This document shows, piece by piece, positions 1 through 11,300 of a stretch of DNA of 64,000 bases; the first letter of the stretch is position 1; each line of letters starts with the position of its first letter. The position numbers and the translations under genes are program-made. The notes under the pieces are model-generated. The model had not been told where the DNA came from, ran no database searches, and worked only from the letters and a program-made list of their open reading frames with translations. The stretch lies in contig JACBWW010000093.1 of the NCBI GenBank assembly GCA_020086605.1, positions 974,218 to 1,038,217 on the forward strand, in the 5' to 3' direction. Source of the DNA: Lanius collurio. Its lineage: Eukaryota; Chordata; Aves; Passeriformes; Laniidae.

Positions 1-504
1 TTTTTAGGGAATGGGGATTAATTAGGCCTGGTGTTAGACCCGCTTTACGTACTAGCAACAGATCTTGATGCGATTGACAGGAGTAGAAAGGTGGAACGAT
101 CTAGAAGAAAAGTGTCATCTAGCATTAGCATAAGAGGAGGCACTCAGGACCTGGATTGGGGTAAGACCTACCCAATCACTCAGTGCACTGACCCCACTCC
201 ATTCAGAAGAACCAATCATCTAGACAAGGAGCCAACACACACCAATCAAAATACATCCAGGGGGAGGACTCTCAGAAAGAGGGTGGTGGTCTTGGGAGGG
301 GTATAAAAAGTGACTCCCTCAACAACTCTAGGTCTCTAACCAGTTGACCAGGGTCTGGCAGTCATTGTGGGGGAGGTCCTGCTCCCTAGGGCTAGGCCAA
401 TCACCTGATAGGAACCTTAATTGCTCTGTTATTGTTTCTGCTAATAAAACTTCCACAGCAGAGTTAAATTGGCTAGTGTTTTACCCACTTGCTTCACACT
501 CACA
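1..504 (+). repeat. Retroviral-type LTR, cut by the window edge
   Basis: The block has the order of an LTR: several CCAAT-like motifs (near 212, 242 and 399), a TATA box (GTATAAAAAG at 301-310), a polyadenylation signal (AATAAAA at 443-449), and a plausible end in CA near 504. No retroviral coding frame follows, so it is probably a solo LTR or the 3' LTR of an old insertion. Its 5' end and any target duplication are outside the window. It lies just downstream of the ZBTB40 3' end in the opposite orientation. Confidence 0.6.
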
Positions 505-1108
505 GCAAAAACATGGGTGGGATCAGATGTGTGTGGCACAAGGTGCCATCCAAACAGTGCTGAAGTAATTTAGCACAACTCCCAGGAAGTCTCTGCTGCA
601 GAAGAGAGGCCCAAAACTCAGCTCTCCAGCTGTGTGCTGGAAGAGTTCTCCAGCTGCACAACAAAACAGGTGAGAGCAGAAGGAACAAAGCAGCCCTTAC
701 ATCTTGCAGAAGAAGGTACCTGTGAGCATATCATTGATTCAGCCATAAAAATCTCAATCCTTAAATAGTCAGGACAGCTTTTTTTGGTTTCCCATATGCA
801 TAAGCCCCAGCTTTGTCCTGTACCAGTCCTCTCCCCTCTGTTCAGAGCAGCAGGGGATCACACCTGATTCCCGTCTTTTCCTCTGCTGCTTTGTTTCTCA
901 TGTGTTGGGAGTCTACCAGTGGCTGACTGCAAGGAGACTTCCCAGGCAGTGAATGAACCTCTCCTGTCCTGTGGTCATGCGTGCTTGCTGCAAGCCTGAG
1001 ATTGCTTTCCCAAAGAAACCCTGGATCTCCCAGTTGAAGCAGCACACTGAGTTCCTGAACAAGCCTAGTGGATACCAGGTGCCAGGCACAGGCACCCTCC
1101 ACTGTCCC
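505..1108. other. 3' flank of ZBTB40, no feature seen
   Basis: This sequence lies between the LTR and the ZBTB40 terminal exon. It would include the 3' untranslated region. Short frames here have no recognisable domain. I see nothing else. Confidence 0.5.
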
Positions 1109-1280
1109 TCACTCGATTTCTTTACAAATCAAAGTGACTGTCATCAAACAAGTCCTCCACAGTCACTGCCACCAGCTCAGAGCCAGTTTGGCTCACTTGG
1201 GATTTGGGCAACACCACAAGTTTGGCATCACCAAAACAGATGATGTGCTCTGCTGCTCCTTGCTCCAATGTCTGAGTCAC
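1109..1280 (-). pseudogene. ZBTB40: ZBTB40 exon 18: conserved C-terminus, frameshift at the end
   Basis: A strong acceptor (TTCTTTCTACACAG) opens VTQTLEQGAAEHIICF, followed by SQTGSELVAVTVEDLFDDS. Human ends with SELVAVTVEDLLDG and TVTLICGEAK. Here two bases are missing after Asp, so the present frame ends at TAA (1122-1124). In the alternative frame the sequence continues TVTLICKEIE and stops at TGA (1109-1111), which is likely the ancestral end. About four residues before VVLP are also missing. I see no AATAAA for this transcript down to the LTR at 504. Confidence 0.85.
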
Positions 1281-1994
1281 CTGTGTAGAAAGAAGATGAC
1301 CCAAGCGTCAGACATGTACAGTACCACTTTTCCCTGGATCCCTTTGCTGCCCACACCTTTCCCAGCCCCAGCTCAGGTAATAATATTTAGCTTCACACCA
1401 CATGTCTGCAATTACAACAGGCATGAGACTAATGGGAAACACCAAACCACATACACCAGTGATGCAAAAGAAGACAGGAGAGTAATTTAAATATTTCTCT
1501 CCACAAAATTGCTATAATTTAAGTCCACAAGCAGTCGTAGACAGTAAACACTCTGTGATTATCCTCTGCAGGAATGCCATCCCAGGGAATCTTGCACACT
1601 GGGCTCCCTCATCCAAGGAACTCATCTCGATGGATGAGATAGTGAGGAGTCTGGGTTCAACAAAGCAGCCTCTAACAAAGCAGCTGCAGTCTCACGGGGT
1701 GTCATCAAGGTGTTAACACCCCCTGAGGCACCTCCACACACACAGCCAATCCTCCTCCTCAGCTCCTTAAAGTCATGACTGAGCTGCTTCCCCTCCAGCA
1801 AACTCACTTCATGCCAGCACAGAAATCCCGCAGTACTGTGGGCTGGGGGTTTGCATCATGGACCCCTCTAAGAATGGGAAATCAGGGAGCAGAAAAGGTG
1901 ACAGGGCCCAGAGGGTGTATTTGGGAAGAATAAGAGGGTGGGAGGGGAGGATGGAGGAACAACCGCAGTGGCTGTGACACAAAACAGTCCTTAT

Positions 1995-2211
1995 CTGCAC
2001 AATCTGGGCCATGGTGGCTTGAGAGAAGGCCACCTTGGGATGCTCAGTGCTGAGGTGCCCCTCCAGCTTGCCCTGGGAGGGGAACAGGTCCCCAGAGAGC
2101 TCACAGGTGAAGGTGCTGTCTGTGTGATGTGCTGGCTGGTGACATGGCTCTGCAGGGCCCTCGGGGAGCAGAAGGCCATGGAGCAGTAGGAGCAGAGGAA
2201 CAGTTGGGAAC
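1995..2211 (-). pseudogene. ZBTB40: ZBTB40 exon 17: fingers 13-14, frameshift, lost donor
   Basis: The acceptor is GCTCCTGCAG. Finger 13 reads GSQLFLCSYCSMAFCSPRAL and keeps its ligands. The frame then changes (about four bases fewer than human). Finger 14 follows as DSTFTCELSGDLFPSQGKLE and HLSTEHPKV, with the second Cys now Ser. The exon should end at ATTGTGCAG, but the next bases are ATAAGG instead of GTAAGG (1993-1994), so the donor appears lost. Confidence 0.85.
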
Positions 2212-2689
2212 CTGCAGGAGCAGCACTGTTGCAGCCTGGGCTGGGCCAGCCAAGGGCCAGCCTGAGGGCACAGGGAGCTGCAATGGCTGAAACGCAGAAG
2301 GAACTGGCATGTGTCCCTTCTCCTGGCTGCACCACTGGCTATCAAACAGTTCGTGGCTGCTCAGGTTCATTTTGGCTCCCTGCAGCACTGGCATTAAGAA
2401 GCCCAGCTGGTTTGCCTGCAGCTGTGGCTGTCCCTCCTCACAGGAATCCCACCTCCCTGTTTCCTCACACCATCCAGCACTGCTCCTTGCTGGCCTAGCT
2501 GTACCTCCTGATCCAGCTATCCCAAAATCATTACCCACTTCAGGAATTCTCTGCTTTCAGAGAGAGCTTCTTCTCCTCACTCTCCAGACTGCTGTTGGCT
2601 GTCCCCTCCAATGTCTCTTGATTCATATTCTCTCCTGCTATCCCATGCACTGCCCTGGGGACCAACCATTTGTAGTAGCCTGGTCTGAC

Positions 2690-2792
2690 AGGTCACTGTC
2701 TGCTTACAGCTTGCAAACTTGCCCAAGTGTGGAACTGGGTGATTTTTGAAGTCCCTTCCAACCCAAACCCTTCTATGGTTCTATGATTCAAA
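2690..2792 (+). repeat. CR1 LINE 3' end fragment
   Basis: The sequence ends with the typical CR1 tail (GAACTGGGTGATTTTTGAAG, CCCTTCCAACCC, then TTCTATGGTTCTATGATTC). It is a short fragment in the intron between exons 17 and 16. Confidence 0.75.
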
Positions 2793-3172
2793 GGGTCTTT
2801 AACGTGGTGCCCCCAAGCCCAGGTCTCTCTCTGATCTTTCTAGCGTTACACTCTCTTTTTCTCCAGTCTCCCTCTAGCTGTGTAGACAAACCTGGTGCTT
2901 GGGGCTGCTGGTCCATCATTCCTCATGCTGATGTCTCCTCACCTACACTTAGCTCTCTTCTCTACTGTAACAGGCAAAACCATAACTTTCCATGATTTCA
3001 GTATGTCCAAAAGCTTAACATGTTCCAGCCTCACTAACACTGTTTTTCCAGTTCATCCTTATTTTCTGTTTCCTCACCATGTCCCTCTTCACCCTCCTGC
3101 TTAAATTTCAGACCACCAAGAGGAACCATCACTGCTCAAAAGGTAACCTGAACAGCAGCAGATGTGACAGAC

Positions 3173-3259
3173 CTGAGTGCCTGTACTTCATGGGAACCTG
3201 CAGGAGAGCCAGCGTGGGGAGCAGCTCCTTGCACAACTCACACTCGAGGAACTTCACAT
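3173..3259 (-). pseudogene. ZBTB40: ZBTB40 exon 16: finger 12, frame intact
   Basis: This is an 87-nt exon of exactly the expected 28 whole codons, acceptor GTTTGCAG and donor CTCAG/GTCTGT. It reads VKFLECELCKELLPTLALLQ, then VPMKYRHS; human has MKFHECDQCKELFPTPALLQ, VHVKCQHS. The frame is open, but the first zinc-binding His of finger 12 is Pro. The donor keeps GT but is off consensus. Confidence 0.85.
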
Positions 3260-3535
3260 CTGCAAACAAAGCCAAGAACACAAAAATCTGCTGTCAGGGT
3301 CTTCTATATGAGACCTTCTGGACCACCATACCTCCTTAGAGATGCAGCCAGGAGCAAGTGAGCTGCAAGATGCTGAGGTGAGCCAGAAGAGACTACTACA
3401 GGTCACAAGAATCTACTGTGACTTGCAGGTAAACAGGATGTGCAGCCTTGTCCTATCAGAGTTATTACTGCATTGGTCTCTTCTCCCACATAACAAGGGA
3501 CAAGAGAAAATGGCCACAAGTAGCACCAGAGGATG

Positions 3536-4461
3536 ATTAGGCCCTGTGCTCTTCAACATCTTCATAAATGACTTGCAGACAGGACTGGAAGGAATATGAG
3601 GCAAGTTCACAGAAGATACAAAACTGGGAGGAGCTGTTGCCTCTCACAAAAGCAGAGAGACCTCAACAAAATAGAGGACTGGGCCATCACCAACCGTGTG
3701 AAGTTCAACAAGGGAAAGTGCCAGAGTCTACACTGGGGATGGGGCAACCCTGGATGTGTGGATGGACTGGGGAACAAGAGGCTGGAGAGCAGCTGCAGGA
3801 GGGGACCTGGGGTCCTGGTCAAAGGCCGGTTGGATCTGAGTCAGCAGTGCCCTGGCAGCCAGGAGGGCTACCCATGTCCTGGGGGACATCAGGCCCAGCA
3901 TTGCCCACCAGGCAAGGGAGGGGATTGTCCTCCTCTGCTCTGCAGTGGGGCAGCTTCACCTTGAGTCCTGGGGCAGTTTTGGGCACCACAAAGTCAGAAA
4001 GATACTAAAATTAATTAGAGTGTGTCCAAAGGAGGGCCATGGCAATGGTGGAGGGCCTCGAGGGGAAGCTGTGTAAGGAGCTGCTGAGGGCACTTGGTCT
4101 GTTCAGCCTGGAGGAGACTGAGGTCAGACCTCATCACAGTCTACCACTTCTCTTGAGTGGAAGAGAAGGGCAGACACTGATCTCTTCTCTGTGGGGATGA
4201 GTTACAGGACTTGGGTGAATAGCCTGAAGTACTGTCAGGGGAGGTTTAGGTTGGAAAAAAGCTTTCCACCCAGAGGGTGGTCAGGCACTGGAACACACTC
4301 CCCAGAGAAGTGGTTCCAGCACCAAATCTGACAGAGATCAAGAAGCATTTGGACAATACCCTTGGGCACATGGTGTGACTCTTGGAGATGGTGCTGTGCA
4401 GGGCCAGGAACTGGACTCAGTGATTCTTGTGGGTCCCTTCCAACTCAGCATATTCTGTGAT
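3536..4461 (+). repeat. CR1 LINE with degraded end of ORF2
   Basis: The 5' part translates in broken frames to the end of the CR1 reverse transcriptase (PVLFNIFINDL, then DTKLGGAV, then VKFNKGKCQSLHWG). It is followed by the CR1 3' region and the tail GGGTCCCTTCCAACTCAGCA near 4430. It has frameshifts and stops and is inactive. It lies in the intron between exons 16 and 15. Confidence 0.85.
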
Positions 4462-4462
4462 C

Positions 4463-4674
4463 AGGGAAAATTTCTTCATGAAAAGCATGGTCTGGCATTG
4501 GAACAAACTGCCCAGGGCAATGGCGGAATCACAATCCCTGGATGCGTTCAAAACATGTATGGATGGGGCACTTAGGGACATGGTTTGGTGATAAAAGTGG
4601 AAATGTTGGGTTAATGGTTGGACTAGATCCTGGAGAGCTTTTTCAACCTAAATGATTCTGTGATTCTCTTCTAG
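4463..4674 (+). repeat. CR1 LINE 3' end fragment
   Basis: A second CR1 tail in the same orientation, directly after the first. It ends TTTTCAACCTAAATGATTCT followed by GTGATTCT. Its 5' truncation, typical of CR1, leaves only about 210 bp. Confidence 0.8.
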
Positions 4675-4689
4675 CAGTCACCACATCAC

Positions 4690-4858
4690 CAATGATGGTG
4701 TGCTCTGCCCCAATGTGTTTTCAGTGAGCAGCAGTGCTGATGAAGGTTTTGTTGCAGCAGCTGCACTGCAGGGAGGAGAACTTGGAGGAGTGGTGATTTT
4801 GAACTGCAAAGACATCAGGGTGGTGGGTCCTGTTGTAATACCATAACCCTGACAACTG
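4690..4858 (-). pseudogene. ZBTB40: ZBTB40 exon 15: fingers 10-11, premature stop
   Basis: The acceptor is CATTGCAG. The reading is QLSGLWYYNRTHHPDVFAVQ, then SLQCSCCNKTF, TGA at 4721-4723, and KHIGAEH. Human has QLSGLWYHNRTHHPDVFAAQ, SLQCSSCDKTF and HKKHIKAEH. The first zinc-binding His of finger 10 is Tyr and a Lys of finger 11 is replaced by the stop. The donor is ATTG/GTGATG. CR1 copies flank the exon on both sides. Confidence 0.87.
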
Positions 4859-4904
4859 CTGCAATGACAACGATCAAATCACGGTTACCATCCAAAGCTG
4901 CAGC

Positions 4905-5157
4905 TTTAAACTGAAGAGAGCAGGGTTAGATGGGCTGTTGGGAAGAAATTCTTCCCTGTGAGGGTGGTGAGGCCCTGGCACAGGGTGTCCAGAGAAGCTG
5001 TGGCTGCCCAATCCCTGCAAGTGTCCAAGGCCAAGCTGGATGGGGCTTGGAGCAACCTGGGCTAGGGGACAGTATCCCTGCCCACAGCAGAGGGTGGAAC
5101 AAGATGAGCTTTAAGGTCCCATCCAACCCACCCAACTCTGACATTCTATGATTCTGT
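4905..5157 (+). repeat. CR1 LINE 3' end fragment
   Basis: A typical CR1 3' segment (AAGAAATTCTTCCCTGTGAG, then GGGTGTCCAGAGAAGCTGTG, then CATTCTATGATTCTG). It is 5' truncated and sits between exons 15 and 14. Confidence 0.85.
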
Positions 5158-5690
5158 TTCAGGGACAGCATGACAGCCAGAAACCATGTGGGAAGCAATA
5201 GAACAGGGAAGTTGTGCTCAGCAGGTACAAGACCTGCTTGTCCTCCCACAGGACAAGCACAAACACCTCACTCTGTTTCTCCATTGTCCCTGACAAACTG
5301 AATACAGCTGAATCCCTGATCCTTGTCTTACTCAACACAGGTCTCCTTTTGGTGTGAATTCTTGTTCCCTTGCAGCAGTGTGTTCCCACACACATTCCCT
5401 CCAAGGCTTGCCATTTGCAACCATGACTATTTTTATTCCTACACTTCCTGGCAGCTGGAAACTTGAGTGAAGGAGATTCCTGCAGGTTCTGATGGCAGAT
5501 ACATAGCCCTTTGCAGCCAAAGCCCATCTCTCCCCATGGACCTGTCTTTTCCCTATGGATTCTGCCTCTGCACAATTTTTCCCTCTGCCAACCCCAAACT
5601 GCTGCATATGGCCAGGAGAGACACCCTGGTGCAGGAGCGGGCAACAGCAGTGTTGGCACATGAGATCAACTCTTGGGTGCACCAGCTCAC

Positions 5691-5895
5691 CTGGTAAGCC
5701 TTGTTCCACATTTCACCAGTAAAGGGCTTCCCCCCAGCATGGGTCACTCCAGGAGCAATGGGGCACTGAAGATTTTGGAGCAGGTAGGGCAGGGGTGGTA
5801 TTCCCAGGAATGGGCTTCATGAACATGCTTGCAGTGTTCCTGTAGGGTGGCAAAGCTCATCTGGCACTTCCTGCAGTCATAGGGATCTCCAATGT
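5691..5895 (-). pseudogene. ZBTB40: ZBTB40 exon 14: fingers 8-10, frameshift to stop
   Basis: The acceptor is GGGCAGCAG and the donor ACCAG/GTGAGC. Finger 8 (YDCRKCQMSFATLQEH, HVHEAH) is sound. Finger 9 starts HPCPTCSKIFSAPLLLE, then hits TGA at 5744-5746. By my count the exon is 10 nt shorter than the human one at this point. Beyond the deletion the old frame reads THAGGKPFTGEMWNKAYQ, where human has KPFSCGICNKAYQ, so both Cys of finger 10 are gone (one to Gly, one to Trp). Confidence 0.88.
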
Positions 5896-6314
5896 CTGCT
5901 GCCCAGAAACACAGCAAAAACCAGAGAGGGCAAAGAAATCAAAGGAAAAGAAGAAAAGAATTAAGAGGGAAATTTACAGAGGGAGGAAGAAAAAGGGAAA
6001 GAAATGTTACTTCCCAAGTGAAAACTAAAACTGGAATTTGGGCTTCACATATAGCTTTTCCTACTCACTGACAACTTCCCATGGTGGCCTCCCAGCAGCT
6101 TGTTTCCTGGAAGCCACCCCTGCCACTGGTTTTGGGATAACCCTACTCCTAGCATCAAACCACTAAAATCTCACTTTTCTCAGGAGGAGAAATCCCCCTA
6201 CGAGACCCCCAGCAGACACCAGTAACACCTTGGTAAGTGGCTGGCATGCCCTCACAGAAGCCATGCCCTGCAGGCTGGGCTGCCCATGCTGGGGAGGCAG
6301 CCAGCCACACTCAC

Positions 6315-6470
6315 TGTGGAAGGTCTGGAGGTGGATGGAGAGCCCACTGGCGTGGTGAAAGCCTTTCCTGCAGTCACAGGGCTTGTCCCCGCTGTGGGCT
6401 CGGATGTGGCACGACAGCTCGATGGACTGGGTGAACATGGCATCACAGCACTGGCACGAATACATCTTCC
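6315..6470 (-). pseudogene. ZBTB40: ZBTB40 exon 13: finger 6 intact, finger 7 damaged
   Basis: This is a 156-nt exon, acceptor CCCTGCAG and donor CACA/GTGAGT, open throughout. Finger 6 (YSCQCCDAMFTQSIELSCHI) keeps its ligands. Finger 7 is three residues shorter than in human: DKPCDCRKGF replaces DKPYVCRDCGKGF, so the C-x2-C pair becomes C-x-C. This nine-base in-frame loss would be expected to abolish normal zinc binding there. The H-x4-H half (LSIHLQTFH) is kept. Confidence 0.88.
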
Positions 6471-7270
6471 CTGCAGGGACACCCCAGTGAGAGCCCACAC
6501 CCATGGCACAGCAGCTCTGTCTGAACTGTGCCTGACTTCAGAGGGAGAGGGAAGAGACTGTGAGGTGAAGGGGGTAGCCACTTCCTAGGGTACCAGAGCA
6601 TCTCAGTACAAGATGCAAAATGTCCTGGAGGTGCTGGAGAAAACCACACCTGCACAAGGAGGATAAAATTAACACAGACCTCAGGTATCTAGGGGTACTA
6701 CATGCTTCCAGGGGTACTACATGCTGGTGTGTCTCATGTTCAAAATGAATTGTCCAACTGCATCACACTGATGGAACAGTGGGAAATACACCCAAGCACA
6801 TTTATTGCAACCCCAGCAATGCCTCATCTGTGCCAATGAGCAAGAAGAGCCTTGCCTCAGTCACAGGAGTGCACAGCACTGAGTGTGGGGCAGGAGAAGC
6901 AGTAGCATGAAAAATATGTGAAATTCAGCCAAAGGGAGAGATGGGAGAAAGTAGGACAAGAAGAGGAAGAATGCATCGCTGGAGTCTAGATGTGATGGGA
7001 CAGAAAGGAGCTATTCAGGAGAAAAACAAGGAATATGGATGAAGAGGAGGAGTGTTTGGGTAATCTGAGGACCTGGATAAGGGGATGAGGGCAAGGCAGG
7101 GTGGGGAGTCGAAAGCAAACCCATGCAGGTGGAGAAGATTTGGGAATAGCCTGATGCCCTGGGGTAGCCCAAAGGCTGGGGAAGCAGGCAGGAGTCAAAG
7201 GGAGGAACAGGGCATGAAGGGGTGGATGGAACAAGCTGAACCCAGATGCAGTTCCTGCAGGGAAGCTCAC

Positions 7271-7477
7271 CCTCAGCATGCTTCTTCTTGGTGTGGTAGG
7301 CAAGGGCCAAGGCCTGCCCAAAGGTCATCAGGCAGTGCTTGCACACGAAGGGCCCATCCCCTGTGTGCATCCGCAGGTGGTTCTTCCCTGTGGAGCTGGC
7401 CATGAACTTGGCCCCACACTCCTGGCAGGAGAAGGGCTTCTCATCAAGGTGTTCTGTCAGCTTGTGGTACTGCATCC
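7271..7477 (-). pseudogene. ZBTB40: ZBTB40 exon 12: fingers 3-5, frame intact
   Basis: This is a 207-nt exon, acceptor CCCCAG and donor GAGG/GTGAGC. It reads MQYHKLTEHLDEKPFSCQEC, then FKNHL-like helix residues changed to TGKNHLRMH, then FVCKHCLMTF and AYHTKKKHAE. All zinc-binding Cys and His of fingers 3, 4 and 5 are kept, so this is the best-preserved exon. One helix Leu of finger 4 has become Gly. Confidence 0.9.
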
Positions 7478-7925
7478 CTGGGGAGGCAGGCAGGACACTA
7501 ACTCAGCTGCAGAGGCACCACTCCACCCTACTGCAGGTCCACCAGCCCGTCAGTGGCACCGAGGTCCTCCAGCGTCCTCCAGCCTGGAGGTCCACCACAA
7601 CATCATGAGCTGCCCCAGGAAGGGCAAAGAGATTTGGCTTCTTGCACATGTCCTGCTAAAGCAGCCAGGAACTGGAACAGCTTGATTATTTTTGGAAGCT
7701 TTTAAATTTTCCAGTAGCCCCACTTTTCTTTGATGAGCTATGTAGAAAACCAATTAGGGAAGAACTAATCAGAAAGTGGTTCTGCTCAGTGGGGCAGGAA
7801 AAATGAGCTATGTTTCTCACACATGGCACTCATAGAGCTGCAGGGAGGAGGAGGAGATTTCAGACTATTACTTTACTGTATTGTCCAGACTTCTGTCTAA
7901 ACACCCCTGCTCCCACCAACCCTAC

Positions 7926-8327
7926 CTGTGACATGAGCAAACTCTCTTCCACAGATGTCACATGCCACAGGGATGCTCTTCTTCTTGGCCATCGCCACCA
8001 TCTCACAGACCTCCAGCTGATGCTTCTCCAGCTCCTTCTTTGTCTGTATGACCTCATTGTGCTCTTTACACTGGATCTGCTTTCCTCTGGCCACCCAACA
8101 GCATTTCATGTGCACCTTCAGGCAGCAGCAGAAGTGGAAGACCTTATCACAGGCTGTGCAGACAAAACTCTTCTTGGAAGAAACTTTGTCTTGGGATTCT
8201 TTTGCTTCTTTGGAATTGGCACCTCCTGCCTTGTCCTCATCTTTGTTCAGAGCTTCGAGCTGGGATTCATTGTTCACCGTCCACCTCCTGATCCCAGGTT
8301 TCTCCCCTCTTCCCTCAGTCAAGAGAT
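7926..8327 (-). pseudogene. ZBTB40: ZBTB40 exon 11: linker and fingers 1-3, frame intact
   Basis: This is a 402-nt exon with an acceptor TATTTCCATAG and a donor CACAG/GTAGGG, open throughout. An acidic, Lys-rich linker is followed by finger 1 (FVCTACDKVFHF, with HMKCC as a C2HC end), a finger 2 remnant and the start of finger 3 (VACDICGREFAH). Finger 2 reads CKEH and ends HQLEVC where human has CKEC and HQLEAH, so a Cys and a His have both been replaced. Finger 3 continues in the next exon. Confidence 0.9.
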
Positions 8328-11300
8328 CTATGGAAATAGCAATTACTGTTTTGGTGGTGACCAGTAGGACTGAGCAACCTGGCCCTCAGTCTCCCATCTC
8401 CTGAGTGCTCCTACATAGTTTTCCCTGCTCAGAAGCAACAGTAAGACATCAGACATGCTGTCTCATCACAATAGTGGCACAGGGCTCTGCCCAGAAGTGG
8501 TTCTGGCCATGCATGGTTAGAAACATAAAGAGTGATCCTTGAATTTCTCCACCAGACATGCCAGGGTCTGCAGGAGATGCAAAGAGCCAGAGCCAGATTT
8601 TCTTAAAAGCTTCTTTCTCAAACTCTTGCTTCCAAGCATTTTCCTCCTGCTCAGACACATGAAGTTACAGCCATGCTTAAATGTTTGCAGACCTGAGCCT
8701 CAGGTATGGTACTGTCTAAACCTGCCACTGAGAGTGGACATCCAGCCCTTAATTACAAGAAATCTCAGAAACACTTCACAAACACAATCTCTTTAAAAGA
8801 GAATCTTGCTACAACCCTTTTGAGTCTTCTACGCAGGGCCCTGAGGTATTTTAAACTGCTCATTATGTTTCTTTCTTATAAAGCATAAATGCCTTCCAAG
8901 TCCCTCTAACACCTTCATCTCAAAAAGCAAAAGCTGGAAAATTCACCCAGGATCTCAGTCTACAGAAAAGACCCACAGGAAATGTATGTATGGAAAAAAT
9001 CAAAATACAAACAGATACATTTGTCTTCTTTGCTATAGTGAGAACCTGGGAACTGTGTGGCCATGGAAACCAGCACAGACTTCTCCTTCTGCCAATGTAC
9101 AGGAAAACTCAGCTTGTGCCTGAAAAACTTCATCTCTGCCTTCCTCACTATGGGAAGAGCTCAGCACAGTGCCCTCTTACAGCACTATTGCCCCAGATTT
9201 CCAGCCAGCTAAAGACTAGAGGACATACTCCAATGGACCTGTAAATCTTACGATACCAAATGGTGATCCCTAATCTGTGAGCACATCAAGGGACAACAGC
9301 AGACTGGAAGACTGGTTTCCAGTTTGTCCTGTTCTGTCAAGGTCACCTTGACTTGTGACCTCTAAGGTTTCTTTTCACATCCCTTCAGCCAACACTGTCA
9401 GTTTTTCTGACCTAAGTGAATGAAGAATGATTTTTAAATCTAGCAGTGAGATGGTAACTGTCTTTTGTTTTAAACAAGACCATGGAGACGAAAAGCTTTT
9501 TTGTAGAGCTCTTGACACATTTCTGAGATATGAGAGTAAGACCAATCTTAACAAACATGATCCCCTAAGTGGCTGTAGAGAGCCCTGGAAAGGAGACGGC
9601 TAGAGAGGAGGTTATGGAGTTGGCTGAAAGAGCCAAACCCTGCCCTTGCATGCACCAGGTGCCAACAGAGGCAGGGCCCTGACGACAACAGGGTCCAAAG
9701 GAGAAGCCAAGAGATTCCATGTTGTACCTCCACCAAAGAAACCAGTCCATTACTTAAAGTGCTGAGCATGGCTGGGAATGGATGCAGTTTCTGCCACAGG
9801 GATGCTCTGTGCCTTCCAAGGGCTTCGGTTCACCCAACTTAATTACCAGAACTTTTTGAGAGCTTTTTTTTCGCAGTAGAGATGCAAAAACTGTTGTTTT
9901 CAAGTGGAAGTGCAAACTGAGCACATCTCCATGCAGCACACACGTTCTCAGAAACATAAGTTCTCCTCATTTTAAATAGGAAGCTCACTCCCCTCAGACA
10001 TGACGTCTGCAGTTATCACTCATATCTCATGCCAAAAGCTACAAGGTCCATAAAGTCACCTGCAATATGTGGGCCTGGTAAGCAGTGATGTCAGAGCTGA
10101 GTAGACTGGCCTCAAAATAAAGATACAGAAGTTCAGTGCAAAGACCTGTAGGATGTCAGAAAGAAGGTGGTGCCTGGCAATCCTCCTCTGGACACTTCAT
10201 CCAGAATAGATGTTTCTGCCAAGTAAATAACATTTTCCAGGGCTTCTGTTTTTGATGATACTTCTTACTTGATTTCATCTCAGCCTTGGCTTGAAGCCCT
10301 GCAAAGCCACTCAGTGGCAGCAGTCTGCTCTCTTTGATACTGCTGCCAGAGAGGCAGCAGCTGCCAGAGCAGTCATGCTGACTCCCCAGGCCCCTCTGCT
10401 ACACACGCCAAGGTGTCCAGGAGTTCACACAGGCTGTGCATTCACAGACATGTGACTTGTTGGCTCATCTGCTCTGGAGTCCTCAGGGCATCAGCCCTGG
10501 TACATCCCACAGAAACACTGAGTCAGGGGGAGTGGGACAAGTGCTTGCAGCATCAGAAGGTGACAGAATCAATGGCAGATAAGAAAGAATCATCCTTTCT
10601 CAGGAAATCAAAACCATGACCAGGTGAAAATGGCAGCTGGATTGGTAGCAGCTCTCGATGGAGCTAGAAGGGAGGATGTAGATCTGAATTGGGCAGGAAT
10701 ATTGGATTTGCAGTGTAGGACATCTCTCAGGAGGCCATTGAGGCAAAGAATGGGAGTGGAACATGTGCTGTCATCCTCCAAGCCCTACAGCTAGAGCAGT
10801 CATTGAGACCCTTGGTTTCTTCAACCTGTGCTCCCAGTCCCCCACTCTCACCTTCCATTCCAGCTCACACCCCTCCAGCAGCATTTCCTCACTGCTCAAG
10901 ACCACAGGCAGGCCAACGAGCCCAGGGTGCAGAGGGTGACCTGCCCCCAGCACACAGGGGACAGGCTTTGCCTGTCCCTGCCACACATGAAATGATGGCA
11001 AGTGTCAAAGCCTCAAGGCTTGTGTTCATTCACAAAGACTGATGGCCTTGACCCAAATTTGCAGTTAAAGTAATTAAACCTTCTATCCCTAAAAAACCCC
11101 AACATATTAATAGCAACCTGCTTTTTACTCTAACTCTCCAGCAATCTGATGGCACTTCCACACTGCTTGTCAGCTAAGCAGCTCTGGTACCGTGAGAAAA
11201 TAGGAATGGATTGAGCCTGTACTTGGATAAAAATCACCCTGTGCACATCACAGAGGACTCTGCAGTCCAGAGAATCTGGATATGCTGAGAAACAAGTGAA

